From Aquificota bacterium (GTDB taxonomy: Bacteria > Aquificota > Aquificia > Aquificales > QOAS01): 5,072 nucleotides of DNA. This document shows positions 1 to 5,072 of the stretch, piece after piece (the first letter of the stretch is position 1; every line of letters starts with the position of its first letter). The stretch spans positions 1 through 5,072 of the forward strand of contig JALSNH010000053.1 in NCBI GenBank assembly GCA_026987085.1. The letters run 5' to 3'. Below the pieces are notes generated by a model. That model did no database searches. It was not told where the DNA came from and saw nothing but the letters and a program-made list of their open reading frames with translations. Position numbers and translations under genes: made by a program.

Positions 1-806
1 TCAAGTTCGTTGAGGTCAATTACAACCTCTTCATCGTATTCCGCATCGGGGTCGGGTAAGAGCTCTACCCAATCTTGCTCCCTTCCTTGGCGTCTGAAGA
101 AGTCCAAAGTTATCTCATCGCTGGGGAATATCGAGGTGGTAGCTCCGAGCTCGGCTCCCATATTGGTAATGGTTGCCCTTTCGGGAACGGTTAAAGCTTT
201 TACACCCTCTCCGTAGTATTCGAAAATCCTCATTAATCCGCCTTTAACGGTAAGCATTTGGAGGAGCTTTAAGATGATGTCTTTGGCGGATACCCATTTG
301 GGGAGCTCTTTTCCTTTGAGGTGGACTTTTACGATTTTGGGCATTTTGGTGTAGAAAGGCTCACCGGCCATTGCGGCGGCAACGTCGAGACCACCGGCAC
401 CGATAGCGAGCATTCCCGCACCGCCCGCGGTCGGAGTGTGGGAGTCGGAACCTAACAAGGTTTTTCCGGGTTTGGTAAACCTTTCGAGGTGAACCTGGTG
501 GCAGATACCATTACCAGGTTTGGATACCCATAGGCCATATTTCATTCCGACGGTTCTCAAATATTCGTGGTCGTCGGGGTTTCTAAAGTCGAGCTGGAGG
601 GTGTTGTGGTCGATATAGGAAACCGATAGGTCGGGGGTTTTTACTTCGTCAACGCCCATGGCTTCAAATTCGAGGTAGGCCATAGTTCCGGTGGCGTCCT
701 GGGTAAGGGTTTGGTCTATTTTGATTGCAATTTCCTTACCCGGCTCCATTTCACCGTGGACAAGGTGGTCTTTGATAATCTTCCATGCAACGGTTCCTTT
801 TGCCAT
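1..806 (-). CDS. Aconitate hydratase (Aquifex-type aconitase), N-terminal part, cut by window edge
   Basis: Aconitase interconverts citrate and isocitrate through cis-aconitate in the cytoplasm, using a [4Fe-4S] cluster; in Aquificota it would serve the reductive TCA cycle. The 268 residues seen read open to the left edge. Seen in the translation: TQDATG with Q36 (the substrate-binding Gln region of mitochondrial aconitase), an Asp-His pair at D66-H67 (YIDHNT), GICHQVHLER with C102, and the family signature GSDSHTPTAGG with D121-S122-H123. The remaining cluster cysteines and the C-terminal swivel domain lie outside the window. The short spacing of these motifs fits the roughly 640-residue Aquifex/deltaproteobacterial type rather than the 900-residue AcnA type. 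The start at 806 is fixed by AGGAGG 8 nt upstream. The gene is divergent from bioA. Leucine codons favour CTC (13 of 27 by hand count), unlike the other genes, which suggests high expression. A 3-isopropylmalate dehydratase or homoaconitase is the alternative, but TQDATG and GICHQVH favour aconitase. Confidence 0.93.
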   Translation of the reverse strand, partial: MAKGTVAWKIIKDHLVHGEMEPGKEIAIKIDQTLTQDATGTMAYLEFEAMGVDEVKTPDLSVSYIDHNTLQLDFRNPDDHEYLRTVGMKYGLWVSKPGNGICHQVHLERFTKPGKTLLGSDSHTPTAGGAGMLAIGAGGLDVAAAMAGEPFYTKMPKIVKVHLKGKELPKWVSAKDIILKLLQMLTVKGGLMRIFEYYGEGVKALTVPERATITNMGAELGATTSIFPSDEITLDFFRRQGREQDWVELLPDPDAEYDEEVVIDLNEL

Positions 807-814
807 ACAGTAAA

Positions 815-820
815 CCTCCT
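815..820 (-). promoter_or_regulatory. Shine-Dalgarno sequence of aconitase
   Basis: The minus strand reads AGGAGG here, followed by 8 nt and the ATG at 806. This perfect site decides the start and suggests efficient translation. No comparable site precedes bioA, the first stress gene or the epimerase. Confidence 0.9.
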
Positions 821-838
821 TCGGGAATTTCCTACAAA

Positions 839-867
839 ATGATAGTTAAAACCTTAACCGGTTTCAA
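839..867 (-). promoter_or_regulatory. Sigma70-type promoter of aconitase
   Basis: On the minus strand TTGAAA (867 to 862) is followed by a 17-nt spacer and TATCAT (844 to 839). Each box matches five of six consensus bases, at the optimal spacing. Transcription would start near 832, giving a leader of about 26 nt that contains the AGGAGG site. The -35 box lies inside the left arm of the inverted repeat at 861-878, so a protein bound there could control it. Confidence 0.65.
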
Positions 868-878
868 TTTTGTGAAAC
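861..878. promoter_or_regulatory. Inverted repeat, possible operator between aconitase and bioA
   Basis: GTTTCA (861-866), six bases, then TGAAAC (873-878) form a perfect 6-bp interrupted dyad about two helical half-turns long. The left arm covers the aconitase -35 box and the right arm overlaps the candidate bioA -35 box, so one dimeric regulator could affect both genes. An overlapping imperfect dyad, TTAAAACC (846-853) and GGTTTCAA (860-867), has one mismatch. The regulator is unknown; the arms could also be just two -35 boxes of similar sequence. Confidence 0.35.
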
Positions 879-898
879 ATCAGTAGTAGGAATTTAAA
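870..898 (+). promoter_or_regulatory. Candidate promoter of bioA
   Basis: TTGTGA (870-875) and TTTAAA (893-898) each match four of six consensus bases, with a 17-nt spacer. Transcription would start near 905 and give a leader of about 25 nt. The stretch is AT-rich, so weak matches are expected by chance. An alternative -10 box, TAAAGT at 914-919, would give a nearly leaderless transcript but lacks a good -35. Confidence 0.25.
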
Positions 899-930
899 AG
901 GGATAAAAACTGGTAAAGTTTCTTATTGCA

Positions 931-2307
931 ATGGCTTTACTATTTGGTGAGGAAATAAATCCCGAAACCCTTGAAAGGTGGGATAAAGAGTATTTTTGGC
1001 ATCCCTTCACTCAAATGAAGGTTTACCGGGAAGAGGATAACCTTATTTTTGAACGGGGCGAAGGGGTTTATTTATATGACATAAAAGGGAACAAATATAT
1101 AGATGCAATATCCTCTTTGTGGTGTAATGTTCACGGACATAACCATCCTAGGTTAAATAACGCCCTGCTTAAGCAGGTCTGTAAGGTTGCCCACACAACC
1201 ACTTTGGGAAGTTCCAATGTTCCCGCAATAGTTTTAGCTAAAAGACTGGTCGATATTACTCCTCCCTGTTTAACAAAGGTTTTCTATTCCGAAGATGGAG
1301 CGGAAGCCAACGAAATAGCTCTAAAAATGGCGTATCACTATTTCTATAACCGCGGGGAGAAGGATAGGAAATATTTTATAACCCTTTCCAATGCCTACCA
1401 CGGAGATACTATTGGAGCAGTTTCGGTAGGCGGTATAGAGATTTTCCACGAAGCCTATAAACCTCTGCTTTTTAAAACCTTTAAGCTCCCTTCTCCCTAC
1501 CTCTTTTGTAAGGAGAAATATGGCGAACCCAACGAGGAATGTAAACAGGAACTCCTAAGGATGTTGAAAGATATTTTAGAAAAATACCATAAGGAGGTAA
1601 TTGGAATTACCCTAGAGAGCGGTATTCAAGCGGCTGCCGGTATGCTTCCCTATCCCAAAGGTTTTATGAAAGGTGTTGAAAGTTTGGCTAAAGAATACGG
1701 AGTTCTTTTAATTGTTGATGAGGTGGCTACAGGTTTTGGAAGAACGGGCACAATGTTTTACATCGAGCAGGAAAAGGTTTGTCCCGATTTTATGACTTTG
1801 GGCAAAGGTATCACCGGAGGTTATTTGCCTCTGGCGGCTACGCTCACAACCGAGGAGATATTTGAAGCCTTTTTGGGAGAGTTCGGAGAGGCAAAACACT
1901 TTTACCACGGCCATACCTACACCGGCAATAACTTGGCCTGCGCCGTTGCTATAGAAAACCTAAACATTTTTAGAGATGAAAATACCCTTACCCATTTAAG
2001 GCCGAAAATTAAACACCTCTCAAAGAGGTTGGAGGAATTTTGGAACCTTCCCTGGGTCTACGATATAAGACAGCTCGGATTTATGGTAGGGATAGAACTT
2101 AGAAAACCCAACGGTGAACCTTTTCCCTACGGAGACCGAATAGGGTTTAAGGTTGCTTATAAAGCCAGAGAAAGGGGAGTCTTTTTAAGACCTCTCGGCG
2201 ATGTTATGGTTCTAATGATGCCTCTGGTTATAAAAATTGAGGAAATAGATTACGTTCTCGATACCTTAAAGTGGGCTATAGAGGAAACTCTAAAAGGTTC
2301 TTCCTAA
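931..2307 (+). CDS. bioA: Adenosylmethionine-8-amino-7-oxononanoate aminotransferase (BioA)
   Basis: BioA is a cytoplasmic, PLP-dependent class III aminotransferase that converts 7-keto-8-aminopelargonate (KAPA) to 7,8-diaminopelargonate in biotin synthesis, usually with S-adenosylmethionine as amino donor. The 458 residues match the length of Aquifex BioA (about 450) and slightly exceed E. coli BioA (429). Seen: the BioA-typical N-terminal WHPFTQM, SSLWCNVHGHNHP (counterpart of the E. coli SSWW substrate-pocket segment), YHGD, the PLP pyridine-binding Asp in DEVATGFGRTG (D263), the Schiff-base lysine in LGKGITGG (K292), and RPLGD near the C-terminus. No other bio gene is in the window, so it stands alone here. 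The ATG at 931 has no Shine-Dalgarno site; the next Met is inside the conserved HPFTQM, so the start is sound. Use of lysine instead of SAM, as in Bacillus BioK, cannot be excluded from sequence alone. Confidence 0.95.
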   Translation: MALLFGEEINPETLERWDKEYFWHPFTQMKVYREEDNLIFERGEGVYLYDIKGNKYIDAISSLWCNVHGHNHPRLNNALLKQVCKVAHTTTLGSSNVPAIVLAKRLVDITPPCLTKVFYSEDGAEANEIALKMAYHYFYNRGEKDRKYFITLSNAYHGDTIGAVSVGGIEIFHEAYKPLLFKTFKLPSPYLFCKEKYGEPNEECKQELLRMLKDILEKYHKEVIGITLESGIQAAAGMLPYPKGFMKGVESLAKEYGVLLIVDEVATGFGRTGTMFYIEQEKVCPDFMTLGKGITGGYLPLAATLTTEEIFEAFLGEFGEAKHFYHGHTYTGNNLACAVAIENLNIFRDENTLTHLRPKIKHLSKRLEEFWNLPWVYDIRQLGFMVGIELRKPNGEPFPYGDRIGFKVAYKARERGVFLRPLGDVMVLMMPLVIKIEEIDYVLDTLKWAIEETLKGSS

Positions 2308-2329
2308 ATTCTCCCTTTTAAAGGTTCTT
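2293..2329 (+). repeat. 10-nt direct repeat across the bioA stop codon
   Basis: AAAGGTTCTT occurs at 2293-2302, inside the last bioA codons, and again at 2320-2329, after the stop. The second copy runs into a T-tract (2328-2334). TAAAAGG (2291-2297) can also pair with CCTTTTA (2314-2320) as a 7-bp, AU-rich stem with a 16-nt loop. This could be a weak terminator of bioA, but the stem is poor and the T-tract starts 7 nt beyond it. No function is assigned. Confidence 0.3.
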
Positions 2330-2333
2330 TTTT

Positions 2334-2343
2334 TGATGTTTCA
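2334..2343 (-). promoter_or_regulatory. Motif TGAAACATCA shared with the bioA upstream region
   Basis: The minus strand here reads TGAAACATCA, identical over 10 nt to plus-strand 873-882, where it contains the right arm of the dyad between aconitase and bioA. It lies 18 nt before the start of the first stress gene. It could be a binding site of a shared regulator, or chance in AT-rich sequence. Confidence 0.25.
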
Positions 2344-2361
2344 AACCACAATTAGTAATTA

Positions 2362-3207
2362 ATGATTAAAAGAGCTATCGTTGGTTTTGATGGAAGTAAA
2401 TCCTCCTTTGTAGCGGCCAATTATGCTTTTGACCTTGGAAAAACTCTAAACATTCCTGTTGTGGGAATTTACGTTATAGACAAAAGGTTGCTTGATGAAA
2501 CTCTGCTGGAAGATTTGGCGGGTATTCTAGGTTTTACCTTCTATCTTGGAATATCCCAAAAGGTTAAGGAGGCGCTAGAAAAAAAGGCGGACGCCCTTTT
2601 TGAAGAGTTTGCTCAGTTGGGACGTCAAAAAGGAGCCAAGGTTTCTTTGGTTCAGGTGGAAGGTATACCTTACGAAGAGATAGCAAATGAAGCCGATAAG
2701 GAGGATTTAATCTTTATCGGATATAGAGGTTCCGAAATTGTTAAAGGATTTTTAATCGGTTCGACCGCGGAGCGGGTTGTTAGAAAAGCTCCCTGTCCCG
2801 TTTTTGTTGCACGGGATAACTACTCTCCCATTAAAAGGGTTGGTGTAGCCTTTGACGCTTCGGAAGTCTCAAAGAAGGCGTTGTTGGTCGGGGCAGAACT
2901 GGCACAGGCTTACAAAGCCTATTTAGAGGTAATTTTTGTTGAACCGAGTGAAAGTTTTCCCGAGGAGTTGGTGGATAGAATAAAAGCGGAAGCCGACAAG
3001 ATTTTGGAACCTTTAAAGGTGGATTACACCTTTACCCTGCTGAAAGGTTTTGCGGAGGAAAAACTTATAGAGTATCAGGAACATGGCAATGTAGATCTCC
3101 TTGTTATGGGAGCTTTTGGAACCCGCCCACTTAAGGAGATTTTATTAGGTAGCGTCGCCTATTACGTAATGCATAACGCCAAAGGACCTGTTGTTTTTGT
3201 TAAATAG
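2362..3207 (+). CDS. Tandem-domain universal stress protein (UspA family), both ATP motifs intact
   Basis: This is a soluble protein of 281 residues with two UspA domains, about 1-150 and 157-281. Such proteins bind ATP or other nucleotides and support survival under stress; the exact role here is unknown. Each half has the expected early Asp (D10 in IVGFDGS, D165 in GVAFDAS) and a complete G-x2-G-x9-G-S nucleotide motif (G120, G123, G133, S134; and G250, G253, G263, S264). It should therefore belong to the ATP-binding class. Domain 1 has an extra hydrophobic segment around residues 50-65 (LAGILGFTFYLGI), with no sign of a true membrane span. The ATG follows bioA by 54 nt without a Shine-Dalgarno site; the start is supported because the family's first beta strand (IKRAIVGFD) begins directly after it. 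It is probably co-transcribed with the second stress gene 30 nt downstream. Confidence 0.92.
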   Translation: MIKRAIVGFDGSKSSFVAANYAFDLGKTLNIPVVGIYVIDKRLLDETLLEDLAGILGFTFYLGISQKVKEALEKKADALFEEFAQLGRQKGAKVSLVQVEGIPYEEIANEADKEDLIFIGYRGSEIVKGFLIGSTAERVVRKAPCPVFVARDNYSPIKRVGVAFDASEVSKKALLVGAELAQAYKAYLEVIFVEPSESFPEELVDRIKAEADKILEPLKVDYTFTLLKGFAEEKLIEYQEHGNVDLLVMGAFGTRPLKEILLGSVAYYVMHNAKGPVVFVK

Positions 3208-3225
3208 CAAGCATATTTAAACTTT

Positions 3226-3231
3226 AGGAGG
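3226..3231 (+). promoter_or_regulatory. Shine-Dalgarno sequence of the second stress protein gene
   Basis: A perfect AGGAGG sits 6 nt before the ATG at 3238, in the 30-nt gap between the two stress genes. It fixes the start and fits translation as an internal gene of an operon. Confidence 0.9.
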
Positions 3232-3237
3232 AACAAA

Positions 3238-4131
3238 ATGGGTAATTTTTTAAATAAGGTTTTGGTTCCCGTAGATTTTTCCGATGTAAGTGAGGCGGTT
3301 ATTGAAAGTGCCAAATTTATAGGTGAAAAATTTCATCCCAAATTTTACCTTTTACATGTGATTTCTCCTCTTATTTATATATCCACACCGGAATCTATGG
3401 TTGTTGATGTTATCGACGTTGAAGTTATTGAGGAGATAGAAGAAGCAAAGCGCAAAAATGCGGAAAATTTACTTAACAATTTAAAAGAAAAACTGAAGGA
3501 CTTTGAGGTAGATACTCTAATCGATATTGGCAGTCCGGCCGATATTATTGTAGAAAAGGAGGAGGAGCTCAACGTTGACCTTACCATTTTAGGTGGACAC
3601 CAAAAGGGTCTTGTAGAAAGGATTCTGTTAGGTAGCACTTCCGAAGCGGTGGTAAAGCATTCAAAAAAACCGGTTTTGGTTATAAAGGGACATCAACTTT
3701 CCAAGTTGGAAAAGGTTGTTATAGCCTACGATTTTTCGGAAATTGCAGACAAAATGGTGGAGTATGCAACGCAATTTTTAAAACCCTTTGGAAGTGAAAT
3801 TTTCCTTGTCCACATCGAGGAGGAAATAGATATTCCTATCCTCGAAAAGTTGGGTATAAATCTAATTCCTCAAGTAAGGACTAAAAAGAAAGAAAAACTG
3901 GAGCAGGTTAAGGAGACTTTCGAGAAAAATAACCTCAAGACCGAAATCGTTTATGTAGAGGAAAGGGACCCGGCGGAGGGCATTATCGAATTTATCCAAA
4001 AAGGGGATTACGATATGATAATGGTTGCCAATAAAGGCCTTTCCGGACTAAAGAGAATTTTAATGGGTAGTGTGAGCCTAGAAGTTCTTAGAAAATCCCA
4101 CATTCCGGTATTTGTTTACAAAACTTCCTAA
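3238..4131 (+). CDS. Tandem-domain universal stress protein (UspA family), degenerate ATP motifs
   Basis: This is a second soluble double-UspA protein, 297 residues, with domains of about 1-152 and 157-297. The early Asp is present in both halves (D13 in VPVDFSD, D165 in IAYDFSE). The nucleotide motif G-x2-G-x9-G-S is altered in each half. In domain 1 the second Gly is Gln (G119, Q122, G132, S133). In domain 2 the first Gly is Ala (A264, G267, G277, S278). The family signature is otherwise clear (ILLGSTSEAVVKHS, ILMGSVSLEVLRKS). Nucleotide binding may therefore be weaker or different from that of its upstream partner; this is inference. It is probably the last gene of a two-gene stress operon, followed 8 nt after the stop by a hairpin terminator. 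Its codons are AT-rich (CTC for only 3 of 31 leucines by hand count). Substrate, partner and the stress that induces it cannot be read from the sequence. Confidence 0.92.
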   Translation: MGNFLNKVLVPVDFSDVSEAVIESAKFIGEKFHPKFYLLHVISPLIYISTPESMVVDVIDVEVIEEIEEAKRKNAENLLNNLKEKLKDFEVDTLIDIGSPADIIVEKEEELNVDLTILGGHQKGLVERILLGSTSEAVVKHSKKPVLVIKGHQLSKLEKVVIAYDFSEIADKMVEYATQFLKPFGSEIFLVHIEEEIDIPILEKLGINLIPQVRTKKKEKLEQVKETFEKNNLKTEIVYVEERDPAEGIIEFIQKGDYDMIMVANKGLSGLKRILMGSVSLEVLRKSHIPVFVYKTS

Positions 4132-4139
4132 AGATTTTT

Positions 4140-4175
4140 CCCGCGCGAAGCGCGGGCTTTATCCTTTTATTTTTT
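4140..4175 (+). terminator. Rho-independent terminator of the stress-protein operon
   Basis: CCCGCGC (4140-4146), loop GAA, then GCGCGGG (4150-4156) form a perfect 7-bp, all-GC stem. A T-rich but interrupted tail follows (4158-4175, ending in six T). It starts 8 nt after the stop at 4131 and ends one base before the next gene's ATG at 4177. The opposite strand has no matching T-tract, so it acts in the plus direction only. Confidence 0.85.
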
Positions 4176-4176
4176 A

Positions 4177-5072
4177 ATGAAAGTTCTTTTAACCGGTGCC
4201 GCAGGCTTTATAGGCTGGAAAACCGCCCAAAAGCTGTTGGAGCAAGGACACGAAGTTATCGGTATAGATAACCTAAACAATTATTACGATACCCGTATAA
4301 AAAAATGGAGACTATCCACCTTGGCAGGTGTGTCCAATTTTACCTTCCACAGGTTGGATATTGAAAATTTTGACGCTTTAAGGATTCTATTTGAAACTGA
4401 AGGACCTTTCGATGCGATAGTTAATCTTGCCGCCCGGGCAGGGGTTAGATATTCCATAGAAAACCCGCATATATACTTTACAACCAACGCAAACGGTACT
4501 TTAAATTTGCTTGAACTTGCCAAAGATTTTGGTGTGAAGAAGTTCGTGTTGGCTTCGACCTCCTCCCTCTATGCGGGACAACCTATGCCTTTTAAAGAAG
4601 ATTTACCGGTAAATACTCCAATATCGCCTTACGCGGCTTCCAAAAAGGCGGCCGAGGTTGTCTGCTATACCTATCACTACCTTTACGGTTTGGATGTCTC
4701 TATTGTTCGCTACTTTACCGTATACGGTCCCGCGGGTAGACCCGATATGTCGATATTTCGTTTTATCTACAAGATAATGAAAGATGAACCCATTGAAGTT
4801 TTTGGCGACGGTAGCCAAAGTCGCGATTTTACCTATGTGGACGATATAGCGGAAGGCACAATAAAGGCTTTAAAACCTCTAGGATACGAAATAATCAACC
4901 TGGGAGGAAATCATCCCTACAAACTTATAGAGGTTGTCAATTTAATCGAAACCTATTTAGGTAAAAAGGCAAAAATCCAATTTAAGGATTTTCATAAAGC
5001 CGATTTAAAGGCTACTTGGGCGGATATAACCAAAGCCAAAACTCTTTTAGGTTGGGAACCTAAGATACCTTT
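4177..5072 (+). CDS. NAD-dependent sugar-nucleotide epimerase, UDP-glucuronate 4-epimerase-like, cut by window edge
   Basis: This is an extended short-chain dehydrogenase/reductase that likely inverts C4 of a UDP-sugar, probably UDP-glucuronate to UDP-galacturonate, supplying cell-surface polysaccharide. Of it, 298 codons are seen; the family is usually 320-350 residues, so only the C-terminal end is missing. Seen: the Rossmann motif GAAGFIG (7-13), D31 at the end of beta 2 (NAD preference), a Ser/Thr cluster ASTSSLY (126-132) and the catalytic pair Y152-x3-K156 (SPYAASKK). DNLNNYYD (31-38) and FTVYGPAGRPDM (180-191) resemble UDP-GlcA 4-epimerases (CapI/WbnF type, usually GPWGRPDM) more than GalE. 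QSRDFTYVDD is the usual late motif. The ATG at 4177 has no Shine-Dalgarno site and abuts a terminator tail, but the Rossmann strand starts directly after it. UDP-glucose 4-epimerase is the main alternative. No membrane segment is seen. Confidence 0.88.
   Translation, partial: MKVLLTGAAGFIGWKTAQKLLEQGHEVIGIDNLNNYYDTRIKKWRLSTLAGVSNFTFHRLDIENFDALRILFETEGPFDAIVNLAARAGVRYSIENPHIYFTTNANGTLNLLELAKDFGVKKFVLASTSSLYAGQPMPFKEDLPVNTPISPYAASKKAAEVVCYTYHYLYGLDVSIVRYFTVYGPAGRPDMSIFRFIYKIMKDEPIEVFGDGSQSRDFTYVDDIAEGTIKALKPLGYEIINLGGNHPYKLIEVVNLIETYLGKKAKIQFKDFHKADLKATWADITKAKTLLGWEPKIP

Noticed and set aside
10..216. Plus-strand open frame of 68 codons.
   Set aside because: It lies antisense within the clear aconitase reading frame, has low-complexity Ser-rich content and no ribosome binding site.
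856..863. Perfect 8-bp palindrome AACCGGTT in the divergent intergenic region.
   Set aside because: It is too short to mean much by itself and does not extend symmetrically on either side. AACCGG also occurs inside the epimerase coding start.
846..867. Possible BirA (biotin repressor) operator: TTAAAACC-N6-GGTTTCAA in front of bioA.
   Set aside because: The known BirA operator has half-sites like TTGTAAACC and GGTTTACAA separated by about 14-16 nt. Here the spacer is 6 nt and the half-sites differ, so the likeness is superficial.
2308..2361. Promoter for the first stress gene in the 54-nt gap after bioA (TTGATG at 2333-2338).
   Set aside because: No acceptable -10 box lies at 16-18 nt from it before the ATG, so a separate promoter is not supported; read-through from bioA is equally possible.
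2384..2600. Possible membrane segment in the first stress protein (LAGILGFTFYLGI).
   Set aside because: The hydrophobic stretch is only about 13-15 residues, flanked by charged residues, and sits within a soluble UspA fold as an inserted helix.
3375..3638. Minus-strand open frame of 87 codons opposite the second stress gene.
   Set aside because: The Ser/Thr/Ile-rich product is the expected antisense reading of Glu/Asp/Val codons in the stress protein; no start signal.
4284..4818. Two minus-strand open frames (4284-4523 and 4603-4818) and one at 1708-1914.
   Set aside because: All lie opposite conserved parts of real genes (epimerase and bioA), resemble no family and lack start signals.

Overview
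The window looks like ordinary chromosome from a thermophilic, chemolithoautotrophic bacterium, most likely Aquificota (Aquificales or Desulfurobacteriales). This rests on the proteins. The left-hand gene resembles the shorter 'Aquifex-type' aconitase. The BioA protein closely resembles, from memory, that of Aquifex aeolicus along most of its length. No alignment could be run, so the genus is left open. All five protein genes are housekeeping or stress genes. No mobile element, CRISPR array, tRNA or rRNA was found.

Layout: positions 1-806 (minus strand) hold the N-terminal 268 residues of aconitase, cut by the left edge. Positions 807-930 are a divergent intergenic region. It has a good sigma70-type promoter and a perfect AGGAGG ribosome binding site for aconitase, a weaker candidate promoter for bioA, and an 18-bp inverted repeat covering both -35 regions. 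Positions 931-2307 (plus) encode BioA, an aminotransferase of biotin synthesis. Positions 2362-3207 and 3238-4131 (plus) encode two tandem-domain universal stress proteins 30 nt apart, probably one operon, ending in a 7-bp GC hairpin terminator at 4140-4175. Positions 4177-5072 (plus) hold a UDP-glucuronate 4-epimerase-like sugar-nucleotide epimerase, cut by the right edge.

How the genes relate: aconitase serves the TCA or reductive TCA cycle. Biotin is the cofactor of carboxylases, including the 2-oxoglutarate carboxylase known from the reductive cycle of Hydrogenobacter. The divergent aconitase/bioA arrangement could therefore be functional, but this is inference. The two stress proteins together carry four USP domains. 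The first has two intact ATP-binding motifs. In the second, both motifs are altered at a key small residue. The epimerase begins a separate unit, perhaps cell-surface polysaccharide synthesis.

I found no clearly new biological system. The points most worth a second look are the shared operator-like dyad at 861-878, a 10-nt motif repeated upstream of the first stress gene, the altered nucleotide motifs in the second stress protein, and three plus-strand genes without a Shine-Dalgarno sequence, one starting directly after a terminator T-tract.
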